A stretch of 39,689 nt of DNA from an uncultured Pelagibacteraceae bacterium (GTDB lineage: Bacteria; Pseudomonadota; Alphaproteobacteria; Pelagibacterales; Pelagibacteraceae), in NCBI GenBank assembly GCA_902551445.1, contig CACDDB010000006.1, positions 1 to 39,689 of the forward strand, written 5' to 3'. The notes beneath the pieces were generated by a model. The model saw only the letters and a list, made by a program, of their open reading frames with translations. It was not told the DNA's origin and did no database searches. Positions 17,801 through 26,996 of the stretch are shown piece after piece. The position numbers and the translations under genes are program-made. Numbering within the stretch: position 1 is the stretch's first letter; each line of letters opens with the position of its first letter.

Positions 17801-18568
17801 CTCAATTTCAATTGGTGTATGATCAGACGGTTTTTCTCTACCACGAGGAAATTTGTTTATATTTACGTTTTTAACTACATTAATTAATGAATTAGAAACT
17901 AAAAAATGATCAATTCTCATACCATTGTTTTTTTGCCAAGCTCCACTTGTATAATCCCAAAAAGTATATCCTTCTTTGTCAGGATGAATATATCGATAAG
18001 CGTCATGAAAACCTAAATTAATTAATTCTCTCAATTTTTTTCTTACTTCTAATCTAAACAATGCATCATTTTTATAGCCTTCAGGATTATGGACATCTGT
18101 TTCAGAAGGAATTATATTAAAATCACCGCCTATAATTATATTACCATTTTTTTTAAACAAAGATTTTAATTTTTTTATTAAACTATCTAACCAGTAAAGT
18201 TTATAAGTATATTTTATTGTATCCACAGGATTGCCATTGGGTGTATAAATATTAATTAAAATAATAGTTTTTTTTTTGTGTTTTACTTCAGCAGACATTA
18301 TGCGAGATTGTTTATTTTTATCATTAAATATGTCAGTTTGTATATTATTTAATTTATTTTTAGATATAATGGCAACACCATTATAGCTCTTTTGACCAAA
18401 TACATAGTTTTCATATTTTGTAGATTTTATATCTTTATAAGGATAAGTTTCATCTGGTGTTTTTATTTCTTGCATCATCAATATATCGGGAGAAAACTTA
18501 TTTAAATATTCTTTAATATTTTCAATTCTAGCCCTAACTGAATTTACGTTCCAGGAGCTAATAATCAT
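17792..18568 (-). CDS. xth: Exodeoxyribonuclease III
   Basis: Mg-dependent AP endonuclease and 3'-5' exonuclease of base excision repair. Motifs of the exonuclease III family run in order: SWNVNSVRAR, MMQEIKT, YNGVAIISK, NIYTPNG, GGDFNIIP, GMRIDHFL and SDHTPIEIE. The start is placed at 18568 (MIISSWNVNSV) because that ATG overlaps the stop of the upstream gene by one base. A start at 18598 would add ten unrelated residues read from inside that gene. 258 residues, the normal length. Confidence 0.95.
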   Translation of the reverse strand: MIISSWNVNSVRARIENIKEYLNKFSPDILMMQEIKTPDETYPYKDIKSTKYENYVFGQKSYNGVAIISKNKLNNIQTDIFNDKNKQSRIMSAEVKHKKKTIILINIYTPNGNPVDTIKYTYKLYWLDSLIKKLKSLFKKNGNIIIGGDFNIIPSETDVHNPEGYKNDALFRLEVRKKLRELINLGFHDAYRYIHPDKEGYTFWDYTSGAWQKNNGMRIDHFLVSNSLINVVKNVNINKFPRGREKPSDHTPIEIELI

Positions 18569-18885
18569 TAAAGAGAAAAAGAAACACCACAACCACAAGA
18601 TGATTTGGTTTGTGGATTATTTATTTTAAATGAATTACCGATTAATTCTTGAACATAATCAATTTCAGATCCTTTTAATAAGTCAGCTGAAGTCTTGTCT
18701 ATCAAAATGTTTTCATATTTAAGATCTTCAGTATGAGGTTCTTTATCAAAAGAAAAATCATATTGAAAACCTGAACAACCCCCTCCTTTAATAGCGATTC
18801 TAAAAAAAAAACCTTTATCTTTAGTTGATAACAAATGATTTATTTGTTTTATGGCATTATCAGTAAATTTAATTTCTTTAATCAT
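18568..18885 (-). CDS. erpA: A-type iron-sulfur cluster insertion protein (ErpA/IscA family)
   Basis: Carrier that delivers iron-sulfur clusters to apoproteins. 105 residues. The three cluster cysteines are present: one in GGGCSGFQY (near residue 37) and two in SSCGCGVSF near the C-terminus. The GFQYDFSFDKEP stretch fits the ErpA-like group of alphaproteobacteria, though IscA or SufA cannot be fully excluded from sequence alone. It is first in a two-gene minus-strand unit with exonuclease III and divergent from dgt, a layout common in alphaproteobacteria. Confidence 0.9.
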   Translation of the reverse strand: MIKEIKFTDNAIKQINHLLSTKDKGFFFRIAIKGGGCSGFQYDFSFDKEPHTEDLKYENILIDKTSADLLKGSEIDYVQELIGNSFKINNPQTKSSCGCGVSFSL

Positions 18886-18935
18886 AAATAAACGCTGTTA
18901 TTACTAATATAATATTTATTTACCAAGTTTAAAGT
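18886..18935. promoter_or_regulatory. Divergent promoter region between erpA-xth and dgt
   Basis: Only 50 bases separate the two divergent starts. A perfect TATAAT (18908-18913, plus strand) lies 22 bases before the dgt ATG, and overlapping TATTAT/TATATT elements read on the minus strand. Both transcripts must start here or within the opposite gene. No clear -35 elements are seen. Confidence 0.4.
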
Positions 18936-20054
18936 ATGAAAAACTACAAAAAATTAGGCCTATTTAAAAGCAAAGGTAGACTTGTTAAAGAACCTTACAG
19001 TAAATATAGGTCACCTTTTCAAAGAGATAGAGATAGAATTATTCATAGTGCAGCTTTTAGAAGATTAAAACACAAAACCCAAGTATTTGTAAACACTGAA
19101 GGGGATCACTATAGAACAAGAATTACTCATTCAATGGAAGTAGCTCAAATTGCTAGATCAATAACTAGATATTTGAATTTAAATGATGATTTAGCAGAAT
19201 CTCTAAGTTTAGCTCATGACCTAGGACACACTCCTTTTGGTCATGCTGGAGAACAATCTCTTAATGAGTGTATGATAAAAAATGGAGGTTTTGACCACAA
19301 TTTACAAACGCTACGAATAGTAATGTTTTTAGAAAATAAATATCTTAAATTTGATGGTTTAAATTTAACTATTGAAACTTTAGATGGTCTATTAAAACAC
19401 AATGGACCGATAAAAAACTATTCGGGAATAAATGAAATTATAGGTTTAAAGAATTTAAAAAATAAATTTAATTTATTAGAATATCCATCCTTAGAGGCAC
19501 AAATTGCAAATGTATCTGATGATATAGCCTACAATAATCATGATATTCAAGATGGAATGAGAGCAAAGTTATTCACGTTAAATGACTTAAAAGAGATCAA
19601 TTTTTTTAAAGATATAATTAAATCTCATAAAAAAAATATCAAAAGAAAAAATCAAGAAGTTTTGATATATCAAGTAATAAGAGATTCAATTAACTTAATG
19701 GTGCAAGATCTAATAAATACATCTATAAAAAATATAAATTCTTTGAAAATTAAAGATTATAATGGCATATATAATTCAAGAAAAAATATAGTTTCTTTCT
19801 CTAGTTCATTCATAAATGTTGAAAAAGAAATTAAACAATTTTTAAAATTTAAAATGTATAATAATAAATTTGTTTTATTAAAAAATAATAAAGGAAAATT
19901 AATAATAAAAAAACTTTTTAAAGAAATATCCAAAAAACCAAAAAAATATTTAAATAAAGATCAGTTAAAAAAGGGGAAATACAGAGCAATAGCAGATTAC
20001 ATTTCTGGTATGACAGACAGATATGCTATTAATTTGTATCGTAATATTAAATGA
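18936..20054 (+). CDS. dgt: Deoxyguanosinetriphosphate triphosphohydrolase-like protein
   Basis: HD-domain dNTP hydrolase that helps control deoxynucleotide pools. 372 residues, typical of the short alphaproteobacterial dGTPase-like type. Metal-binding residues are visible: H65 in RITHSMEVAQIAR and the H94-D95 pair in LAHDLGHTPFGHAGE. A late conserved aspartate is in VSDDIAYNNHDIQDG. The C-terminal motif YISGMTDRYA is also typical. The stop overlaps the argS start by four bases (ATGA). It opens the long dgt-to-serS gene chain. Confidence 0.94.
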   Translation: MKNYKKLGLFKSKGRLVKEPYSKYRSPFQRDRDRIIHSAAFRRLKHKTQVFVNTEGDHYRTRITHSMEVAQIARSITRYLNLNDDLAESLSLAHDLGHTPFGHAGEQSLNECMIKNGGFDHNLQTLRIVMFLENKYLKFDGLNLTIETLDGLLKHNGPIKNYSGINEIIGLKNLKNKFNLLEYPSLEAQIANVSDDIAYNNHDIQDGMRAKLFTLNDLKEINFFKDIIKSHKKNIKRKNQEVLIYQVIRDSINLMVQDLINTSIKNINSLKIKDYNGIYNSRKNIVSFSSSFINVEKEIKQFLKFKMYNNKFVLLKNNKGKLIIKKLFKEISKKPKKYLNKDQLKKGKYRAIADYISGMTDRYAINLYRNIK

Positions 20055-21781
20055 ATATTTTTGAAATCTATCGAGAAAAAATAGTAAATTTATTAAAAGA
20101 ACTTAGTAAAAAAAATATTTTACAACTTCCAGATAGTTTAAACAATATAAACGTTGATATACCGCCTGCTAAATTTGATGGAGATATATCTTCGAATGTG
20201 GCTATGATATTATCTAAACTTAATAAAAAATCACCCAATGATATTGCTAAATTAATTATAAATGAAATTAAAAAAGATCAAAACATTGAAAGTATTGCAG
20301 TAGAAAAACCTGGTTTTATCAATATCAAATTTAAAAAATCTTTTTGGTCAACATTTATATTGGATGTCGTAAAAAATTATAAAACTTATGGAATCAACTT
20401 AAAACAAAAAAAGAAAAGTTATTTAGTTGAATTTGTATCAGCAAATCCTACTGGACCACTTCATGTAGGTCATTGTAGAGGAGCTATTTTAGGAGATGTT
20501 TTATCTAATCTTTTATTATTTAATAAAAATAAAGTAAATAAAGAATACTATGTAAATGATTTTGGAGGACAAATTATTCATTTCACTAAATCTATTTATT
20601 TTCGAATTAGAGAAATCTTATTTAATGAAGAATTTCCAAAAAATGGCAAGGATCTTTACCCAGGAGATTATCTAAAAGATATTGCAAAAAATATTATTAA
20701 AAATAACAAAAAACTTAAATTTGATAATTTTAATGATATTTCAGAAGAGCTAACAAAGATTTCAGTTAACGAGTCCTTAGATTTAATTAAATTAAATTTA
20801 AAAAAACTTGGTATTGAACATAATAATTTTGCAAGCGAAAGGCAGATAATAATTAATAAAGAGGTTGAAAATGCTATAGAAAAACTAAAAAAGAATAATC
20901 TTGTCTATTTAGGTAAAATTAAAGCTCCCGAAGGTGAAGATAAATCAAAATGGATAGAAAGAGAGCAACTATTATTTAGATCAACTAATTTTGGAGATGA
21001 CAAGGATCGTGCACTTAAGAAATCAGATAATTCGTGGACCTATTTTGCAGGAGATGTAGCTTACCACGAAAATAAATTAAACAGAAAATTTGATGTGCTT
21101 ATAAATATTTTAGGCGCTGACCACGCTGGTTACATAAAAAGGATTACTTCTGCAGTAGAAGCTCTATCAGGTAAAAAAAACAAATTAATTTGCAAGGTTA
21201 GCCAATTAGTAAAGTTAATAAAAGATGGAAAGCCATTTAAAATGTCTAAAAGAAAAGGTGACTATATTATCGTTGATGATTTAATTAGTGAAGTTGGCAA
21301 AGACGCTACAAGATTCATAATGTTAAATCGAAGTAGTGACGTCGAACTAGACTTTGATTTTACTAAAGTAAAGGAAAAATCTAAAGACAATCCACTTTAT
21401 TATGTTCAGTATTGTTATGCTAGAATTTCATCTGTTTTTAGAAATGTTGATAAAAATATCAATGAAGAGTTAAATATCAGTAAGTTTAAACATGATTATT
21501 CTAATGATGAAATTAAATTAATAAAAAAAATTTCTGAATGGCCAAAATGTATAGAGATTGCATCTAATAAGCTTGAGCCACATAGAATACCCACGTATTT
21601 ATATGAACTATCATCAGATTTTCATTCATATTGGAATTTAGGCAAAGATGATAAATCAAAAAGATTTATTGATGAAAATAACAATATATCACAAGATAAG
21701 TTAATTTTTTTAAAATCTTTATCCTATGTCATTAAGTCAGGTATGAATATATTAGGTGTAGAAACACCAGAAAAAATGTAA
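20051..21781 (+). CDS. argS: Arginyl-tRNA synthetase
   Basis: Charges tRNA-Arg. 576 residues. It has the N-terminal Add-1 domain typical of ArgS, then SANPTGPLHVGHCRGA with the class I HVGH at residues 138-141. The second signature appears as KMSKRKGD (within KPFKMSKRKGDYI). The DALR anticodon-binding domain is in the C-terminal 120 residues. The ATG lies inside the end of dgt, and its stop overlaps the next gene by one base. Confidence 0.97.
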   Translation: MNIFEIYREKIVNLLKELSKKNILQLPDSLNNINVDIPPAKFDGDISSNVAMILSKLNKKSPNDIAKLIINEIKKDQNIESIAVEKPGFINIKFKKSFWSTFILDVVKNYKTYGINLKQKKKSYLVEFVSANPTGPLHVGHCRGAILGDVLSNLLLFNKNKVNKEYYVNDFGGQIIHFTKSIYFRIREILFNEEFPKNGKDLYPGDYLKDIAKNIIKNNKKLKFDNFNDISEELTKISVNESLDLIKLNLKKLGIEHNNFASERQIIINKEVENAIEKLKKNNLVYLGKIKAPEGEDKSKWIEREQLLFRSTNFGDDKDRALKKSDNSWTYFAGDVAYHENKLNRKFDVLINILGADHAGYIKRITSAVEALSGKKNKLICKVSQLVKLIKDGKPFKMSKRKGDYIIVDDLISEVGKDATRFIMLNRSSDVELDFDFTKVKEKSKDNPLYYVQYCYARISSVFRNVDKNINEELNISKFKHDYSNDEIKLIKKISEWPKCIEIASNKLEPHRIPTYLYELSSDFHSYWNLGKDDKSKRFIDENNNISQDKLIFLKSLSYVIKSGMNILGVETPEKM

Positions 21782-22047
21782 TGCTTAAAGAACTTAAATC
21801 ATTCTTTTATTTAATTTTTATATTTTTTTTCTTATTTTTAAGTATCAAATATTATTTTTCTGACGAATATAAAAAAAAATCTTATAGAAACTTTAGTAAT
21901 TTAGATGAAGATTTAATTTTGTATGGTAATAAACTACAAATTCTAGACAATGATACAAATAATATAATTCAATACATTGATAATAGTGATAATAAAAAAA
22001 AGAAAAAATTCTATCATTTCTGGGATTTACTTAAAAAGAATGATTAA
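21781..22047 (+). CDS. Small single-pass membrane protein of unknown function (in the usual SPOR-protein position)
   Basis: 88 residues. One membrane helix (about residues 9-26, FYLIFIFFFLFLSIKYYF) follows a short N-terminus, then a charged, Asn/Asp/Lys-rich tail ends in KKKKKFYHFWDLLKKND. It is coupled to both neighbours: its ATG overlaps the argS stop by one base and its end overlaps nagZ by eight. In many alphaproteobacteria the gene at this place, between argS and nagZ, encodes a membrane-anchored SPOR-domain protein that binds septal peptidoglycan. No SPOR domain is recognisable here, so this may be a shrunken remnant or an unrelated protein. Real gene by context; function unknown. Confidence 0.75.
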   Translation: MLKELKSFFYLIFIFFFLFLSIKYYFSDEYKKKSYRNFSNLDEDLILYGNKLQILDNDTNNIIQYIDNSDNKKKKKFYHFWDLLKKND

Positions 22048-22990
22048 TAAAAGAAGAGCTATTATTGTAGGTTTAAAAGGCTATAAAATTACTACAAAAG
22101 AAATAAACTTTTTAAAAAAATATAGGCCATGGGGAATTATATTGTTTTCAAGAAATATAAAATCTATTACTCAAACTCAATTATTAACAAAAAAAATTAG
22201 ATCTATATTTAAAGATAAAAATTATCCAATAATAATAGATGAAGAAGGAGGAAAAGTTTCAAGATTAAGAGCTTTTATTGATAATTCATTGTTTTCAGCT
22301 AAATTTTTTGGAAAATTATTTTATAAAAATAGAAAAAAATTTAATATTTATTATAAAGTTTATGTTAATCAAATTTGTCACTTACTAAATCTCTTAGGAA
22401 TAAACATAAATGCATTTCCTGTACTTGACTTGTATAGAAAAAATTCCCATAATATCATTGGTAGCAGATCTTTTTCATCTAATGCAAACATTGTGTCAAA
22501 AATTGGTGACATATTCATAGATCAATTTCACAAAAATAGGATAGGAACTATAATAAAACACATACCAGGTCATGGACATTCAAAGGTGGATAGTCATTAC
22601 AAACTTCCAATTATAAATAAGTCTTTAAAATATCTTAATACTCACGATTTTAAGGCTTTTAGAAATAAAAAAAGTTTTTTTTCAATGACAGCACATATAG
22701 TTTACAATAAAATTGACCATATAAATCCAGCCACACATTCAAAAAAAATTATTAAACTTATAAGACATAAATTATTTTTTAAAAATTTAATTATGTCAGA
22801 CGACATATCTATGAAAGCACTTAAGTTTAATATTGTAAAAAATACTAAATTAGCATTTACTGCTGGTTGTAATTTAGTTCTTCATTGTAATGGAAATCTA
22901 TCAGAAATGACCCTGGTAGCAAAAAATTCACCACCTATAGATAAATTTATTTTAAAAAAAACATATCAATTCTACAACATTATAAGTTAA
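22040..22990 (+). CDS. nagZ: Beta-N-acetylhexosaminidase (peptidoglycan recycling)
   Basis: Glycoside hydrolase family 3 enzyme that releases GlcNAc from muropeptides in the cytoplasm. Motifs: IDEEGGKVSRLRA, IIKHIPGHGHSKVDSHYKLP with K173-H174 and the GH3/NagZ His-Asp region, and MSDDISMKAL with the nucleophile aspartate at D254 or D255. The start is set at 22040 (MINKRRAIIVGLKG), where NagZ homology begins and which overlaps the upstream gene by eight bases. An ATG at 21977 would add 21 residues read inside that gene. 316 residues. Confidence 0.92.
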   Translation: MINKRRAIIVGLKGYKITTKEINFLKKYRPWGIILFSRNIKSITQTQLLTKKIRSIFKDKNYPIIIDEEGGKVSRLRAFIDNSLFSAKFFGKLFYKNRKKFNIYYKVYVNQICHLLNLLGININAFPVLDLYRKNSHNIIGSRSFSSNANIVSKIGDIFIDQFHKNRIGTIIKHIPGHGHSKVDSHYKLPIINKSLKYLNTHDFKAFRNKKSFFSMTAHIVYNKIDHINPATHSKKIIKLIRHKLFFKNLIMSDDISMKALKFNIVKNTKLAFTAGCNLVLHCNGNLSEMTLVAKNSPPIDKFILKKTYQFYNIIS

Positions 22991-22998
22991 AATTAACT

Positions 22999-23748
22999 AT
23001 GAACCAGAGTGATTCCTTAAATTTCAATGTTAGCCTTCAAAACTATGATGGACCGCTTGAAGTTTTATTAGATTTGGCAAAATCTCAAAAAGTAGATTTA
23101 GAAAAAATATCGATTACAAAGTTAGCTGATCAATTTCATGAATTTATAATAAATTCTTCAAATTTAAACCTTGAAATCGCCTCTGAGTATTTGCTTATGG
23201 CAACCTGGTTAACTTATTTAAAGTCCAAACTTCTTTTACCAGAAAATGATGAAGAAGAATTTAAAGCTTTAGAAGTAGCAGAAAAATTAAAGCTTCAACT
23301 TAAAAGACTTGAGTTAATAAGATTATTATCTGATCAAATGTTGAAAAGAAAAAGATTAGGCAGAGATGTATTTATGAGAGGAATAAGTGGAAGTATTAAA
23401 TCAATTTACAGTACAAAATATTCAATCACTTTATTTGAATTATTAAAAACCTACTCCTCAATAATTATGACTAAAGATTTTCAGAGAATTAATATTCCAA
23501 AGCTACCAGTTTTTACGATGGAAGAGGGAATAAAAAGAATAAAAGAATTTTTTGGAAAACTATATGATTGGAAAAATATTGATGATTTAATTCCATCAAA
23601 TTTTTCTAGTTCAAAAATATTAAAAAAAAGTGGCAAAGCAGGTATCTTCGCTGGTTCTCTTGAATTAGTTAAGGAAGGAAATATTTCAATTAAACAATCA
23701 AAACTATATAGTCCAATATTTATTAAAGACAACTATGACAAAGATTAA
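22999..23748 (+). CDS. scpA: Segregation and condensation protein A
   Basis: Kleisin subunit of the Smc-ScpAB condensin complex. 249 residues. The N-terminal Smc-binding part has the hallmark LQNYDGPLEVLLDLAKSQKVDLEKI-type opening (YDGPLEVLLDL near residues 14-24) and SEYLLMATWLTYLKSKLLLP near residues 53-73. The C-terminal winged-helix end holds GIFAGSLELVKEG. It overlaps scpB by 14 bases in another frame. Confidence 0.95.
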   Translation: MNQSDSLNFNVSLQNYDGPLEVLLDLAKSQKVDLEKISITKLADQFHEFIINSSNLNLEIASEYLLMATWLTYLKSKLLLPENDEEEFKALEVAEKLKLQLKRLELIRLLSDQMLKRKRLGRDVFMRGISGSIKSIYSTKYSITLFELLKTYSSIIMTKDFQRINIPKLPVFTMEEGIKRIKEFFGKLYDWKNIDDLIPSNFSSSKILKKSGKAGIFAGSLELVKEGNISIKQSKLYSPIFIKDNYDKD

Positions 23749-24427
23749 AAAAACCAATGTATTAAATTTTCCTAACAGTTTGACCCAAATAGAAAGGGAA
23801 GTAGAAGCAATAGTGTTTGCTGCGGCAGAACCTTTAGATATTGATACAATTGAGTCCAAAATTTCAAAAAAAACTGATGTTAAAAATATATTAGTAAAAC
23901 TTAGGGCTCTTTATAGTAATAGAGGCATTAATTTAGTGTGTATTTCTGAAAAGTGGTCATTCAGAACTGCTAATAACTTATCAGGACTAATGTCTAAAGA
24001 AAAAACAGTAGAAAAAAAATTGTCAAAGGCAGCAATAGAAACTTTAGCTATAATTACATACCATCAACCTGTTACCAGAGCAGAAATAGAAGAAATACGA
24101 GGTGTTGCTTTTGGAACTAATACACTGGACATATTAATGGAGCTAGATTGGGTTAAACCATGTGGAAGAAAAGAAGTACCTGGCAAACCTATACAATATG
24201 GAACAACAGACGAATTTTTGAGTCATTTTAATTTACAGAAGTTATCAGATTTACCAACTGTAGATGAATTAGGATCTGCTGGTTTAATTGATACTTCAAG
24301 TGTTAATTCTGAAATATTTGGTACTGGTAAATTTTACAAAGAACTAGAAGATCACAAAAAAGAAAATATATATTCAAATATTGACGAAATGCTAAATAGT
24401 ACTTTAAATAAAGATGAAAAGGACTAA
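23735..24427 (+). CDS. scpB: Segregation and condensation protein B
   Basis: Winged-helix partner of ScpA in the Smc condensin complex. 230 residues. The family core is clear: EREVEAIVFAAAEPL (near 20-34), LAIITYHQPVTRAEIEEIRG, and GRKEVPGKPIQYGTTDEFL. The C-terminal 50 residues are acidic and poorly conserved. The ATG at 23735 is inside the end of scpA, indicating translational coupling. Confidence 0.95.
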   Translation: MTKIKKTNVLNFPNSLTQIEREVEAIVFAAAEPLDIDTIESKISKKTDVKNILVKLRALYSNRGINLVCISEKWSFRTANNLSGLMSKEKTVEKKLSKAAIETLAIITYHQPVTRAEIEEIRGVAFGTNTLDILMELDWVKPCGRKEVPGKPIQYGTTDEFLSHFNLQKLSDLPTVDELGSAGLIDTSSVNSEIFGTGKFYKELEDHKKENIYSNIDEMLNSTLNKDEKD

Positions 24428-24473
24428 AAAGTTGCTTTAATTATTATTATATTGAGGATATAAGATAAAACTT

Positions 24474-24686
24474 ATGAGTATAGGATTTTGGCAAATTGCA
24501 ATAGTAGTGATATTGGTAGTTTTGCTATTTGGAAGAGGCAAAATATCAAGTTTAATGGGTGACGTAGCTAAGGGTATAAAAAGTTTTAAAAAAGGTATGT
24601 CATCTGACATATCAGAAGACAGTGATCCAAAAAATATATCTGAAAATCAAGACTCAAACAATCAAGAGTCAAATAAAAAAGACTAA
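24474..24686 (+). CDS. tatA: Sec-independent (Tat) translocase subunit TatA
   Basis: Forms the variable pore of the twin-arginine export system. 70 residues: an N-terminal membrane helix ([19 protein letters not shown]), a short hinge with FGRGKI, an amphipathic helix with [13 protein letters not shown], and an acidic tail. First of tatABC; the 46-base gap after scpB contains TTGCTT and TATAAG elements, but their spacing is poor, so read-through from scpB is as likely as a separate promoter. Confidence 0.95.
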   Translation: MSIGFWQIAIVVILVVLLFGRGKISSLMGDVAKGIKSFKKGMSSDISEDSDPKNISENQDSNNQESNKKD

Positions 24687-24691
24687 ATCTA

Positions 24692-24931
24692 ATGCCACAA
24701 ATTGGCTGGTTTGAAATACTAATTATAGTATCGATTGCAATAATTGTAGTTGGTCCCAAAGATATTCCTTTTGTATTAAAAAAAATTGGCACTTGGATCG
24801 GATCTATTAAAAGATATGTGCAAAACGTTCAAAATGAAGTTTCTAGTCTAGATGAAGAAATAATTAGCAATAATGAAATTAAAAAAGATGAAATAAAAAA
24901 AAATAATGAAGGAACAGCTAATGAAAAATGA
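24692..24931 (+). CDS. tatB: Sec-independent (Tat) translocase subunit TatB
   Basis: Partner of TatC in recognising twin-arginine signal peptides. 79 residues, which is short, as TatB in most alphaproteobacteria is well over 100. The conserved N-terminal part is intact: IGWFEILIIVSIAIIVVGPKDIP with the typical Glu at residue 8 or so and the GPKDIP hinge, then an amphipathic helix. Most of the usual variable tail is missing. It follows tatA after five bases and overlaps tatC. Confidence 0.93.
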   Translation: MPQIGWFEILIIVSIAIIVVGPKDIPFVLKKIGTWIGSIKRYVQNVQNEVSSLDEEIISNNEIKKDEIKKNNEGTANEK

Positions 24932-25688
24932 ACAAAAAGATACAAGTTTTGTTGGTCATTTGGTCGAACTAAGAGAAAGATTACTCCATTCAATAATATT
25001 TTTATTTATACTTTTTGCTGTCAGTTATTTTTTTTCAGAAAAAATTTATAGTTTTCTAGTTAATCCTTATGCTGAGGCAGTTAAAGAAAGCAATCTTGAT
25101 AGAAGGTTAATTTTTACTGCACTTCAAGAAACTTTTTTGACTTATATAAAAGTTTCATTTTTTACAGCATTTTTTTTTACTAGCCCATATATATTGATGC
25201 AAGTTTGGAAGTTCATAGCGCCAGGTTTGTACGACCACGAAAAATCTGCAATAATGCCATATTTGATAATTACACCTATATTATTTTTGCTTGGAGGAAT
25301 GCTAGTATATTATTTAGTTATGCCTTTAGCTATTAAATTTTTCTTATCTTTCGAAAGTTCTGCTTTAGAAACAAGTTTACCTATTCAACTTGAGGCCAAG
25401 GTTAATGAATATCTTTCACTTGTAATGAAATTAATTTTTGCATTTGGATTGAGCTTTCAACTACCCGTAGTTCTTAGTTTACTTGCAAGAATTAGAATTG
25501 TTGAATCAAAATTTTTAAAAGAAAAAAGAAAATATGTTGTTGTAATGATTTTTGCAGCTGCTGCAATACTAACTCCTCCTGATCCAATAACACAAATTGG
25601 TTTGGCTATACCGCTTTTAATTTTGTATGAATTGTCAATTATTTCTGTAAAATTAATTGAAAAAAAGCTAAAGGAGAATAATGCATAA
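24921..25688 (+). CDS. tatC: Sec-independent (Tat) translocase subunit TatC
   Basis: Six-helix membrane receptor for twin-arginine signals. 255 residues from the chosen start. The diagnostic N-terminus FVGHLVELRERLLHS is present, as is QVWKFIAPGLYDHEK. The ATG at 24921 is chosen because GAAGGA (24908-24913) lies seven bases before it. An ATG at 24906 in the same frame would add five residues but has no such element. It overlaps tatB by 11 bases and serS by eight. Confidence 0.95.
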   Translation: MKNEQKDTSFVGHLVELRERLLHSIIFLFILFAVSYFFSEKIYSFLVNPYAEAVKESNLDRRLIFTALQETFLTYIKVSFFTAFFFTSPYILMQVWKFIAPGLYDHEKSAIMPYLIITPILFLLGGMLVYYLVMPLAIKFFLSFESSALETSLPIQLEAKVNEYLSLVMKLIFAFGLSFQLPVVLSLLARIRIVESKFLKEKRKYVVVMIFAAAAILTPPDPITQIGLAIPLLILYELSIISVKLIEKKLKENNA

Positions 25689-26940
25689 TATAAAAGATAT
25701 AAGAAATAATTTTGACAGTTTCAAAGAACAGATTAAATCTCGAAATGTTGATATAAACTTTAACGAAATTTTAGAATTAGATTCTAAAAATCGTAATTTA
25801 ATTCAAAAAAAAGAATCACTAGAAAAAGAGAAAAAAAATATTTCAAAAACTAAAGATAAATCTTTATTTTCTAAATCAAAAGATATATCTACAAAATTAG
25901 AGTCTATAATTAAAAATCAAAATGAAGTAAAAAATAAATTAGATATTATTTTATCATCATTACCAAATATTCCTTTGGATGAAGTTCCAAAAGGCAAGGA
26001 TGAAAAATCAAACAAAGAAATTAAAAAAAATGGTAATATCAAAGAATTTGGTTTTAAAGCAAAATCCCATTATGAACTTGGAGATAAACTTCAGATGATG
26101 GACTTTGATTTAGCTTCAAAAACTTCTGGTTCAAGATTTGTATTTTTAAATGATAAGTTGGCATTACTTGAAAGAGCTTTATCAAATTTTATGATTGATA
26201 CTCATACACAAGTAAGCGGATATCAAGAAATTTCTCCACCATTAATGGCAAACGAATCCACTATGTATGGAACTGGACAACTACCTAAATTTGAAAATGA
26301 TCAATTTGAAGTTAAATTAGATACCGATGATAGTAGAAAATTTTTGATCCCAACGGCAGAAGTTATCCTGACTAATATTGTTAGGGAAACAATAGTAAAT
26401 TTAAATAAACTTCCAATTAGAGTTGTTGCAAGCACGCCATGTTTTAGAAAAGAGGCCGGTAGTTATGGCAAAGATACCAAAGGACTTATAAGACAACATC
26501 AGTTTTATAAAGTTGAATTAGTTAGTATTGTTGAAAATGATAAATGCTTAGATGAATTAGAAAGAATGACAAATTCTGCTACGCTAATATTAGATAAATT
26601 AGATTTACCATATAGAAAAATAATTTTGTCTACAGGTGATATGGGTTTTAGTGCAGAAAAAACTTATGATATTGAAGTTTGGATTCCATCTGAAAAAAAA
26701 TATAGAGAAATATCCAGCTGCTCATCTTGTGGTTCTTTTCAAGCAAGAAGAATGAAGGCAAGATATAAAGATAAAAATAATGAAATACAATTTTTAGGAA
26801 CATTAAATGGTAGTGGTTTGGCAGTAGGCAGAACTTTAGTTGCCATAATGGAAAATTATCAAACAGAAGATGGATCGATAATTATTCCAGAAATTTTAAG
26901 ACCATATATGAACAATTTAGATAAAATTGAAAAGAATTAA
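25681..26940 (+). CDS. serS: Seryl-tRNA synthetase
   Basis: Class II synthetase charging tRNA-Ser. 419 residues. The N-terminal coiled-coil arm (about 30-105, rich in Lys and Glu) binds the tRNA. Motif 2 is in FRKEAGSYGKDTKGLIRQHQ and motif 3 in NGSGLAVGRTLVAIMENYQ, ending with IPEILRPYM. A strong AAGGAG element precedes the ATG inside the end of tatC. The tatC-serS link is standard in alphaproteobacteria. Confidence 0.97.
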   Translation: MHNIKDIRNNFDSFKEQIKSRNVDINFNEILELDSKNRNLIQKKESLEKEKKNISKTKDKSLFSKSKDISTKLESIIKNQNEVKNKLDIILSSLPNIPLDEVPKGKDEKSNKEIKKNGNIKEFGFKAKSHYELGDKLQMMDFDLASKTSGSRFVFLNDKLALLERALSNFMIDTHTQVSGYQEISPPLMANESTMYGTGQLPKFENDQFEVKLDTDDSRKFLIPTAEVILTNIVRETIVNLNKLPIRVVASTPCFRKEAGSYGKDTKGLIRQHQFYKVELVSIVENDKCLDELERMTNSATLILDKLDLPYRKIILSTGDMGFSAEKTYDIEVWIPSEKKYREISSCSSCGSFQARRMKARYKDKNNEIQFLGTLNGSGLAVGRTLVAIMENYQTEDGSIIIPEILRPYMNNLDKIEKN

Positions 26941-26943
26941 GAG

Positions 26944-26971
26944 TTGTTTTAAAATAATAGGATAGTATAAA
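26944..26971 (+). promoter_or_regulatory. Putative sigma-70 promoter for yajC-secD-secF
   Basis: TTGTTT (26944-26949) and TATAAA (26966-26971) are spaced by 16 bases in the 56-base gap between serS and yajC, 25 bases before the yajC ATG. Placement is good; A+T-rich background lowers the weight of the match. Confidence 0.35.
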
Positions 26972-26996
26972 TACAGCCACAATCAAAAGGAGAAAG

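Noticed and set aside
18569..18598. Longer N-terminus for exonuclease III from 18598
   Set aside because: The extra residues are read from the end of erpA; the family starts at MIISSWNVNS, whose ATG overlaps the erpA stop in the usual way.
21977..22039. Longer N-terminus for nagZ from 21977
   Set aside because: It would overlap the upstream small gene by 71 bases and adds no conserved residues; 22040 fits the family and the local overlap pattern.
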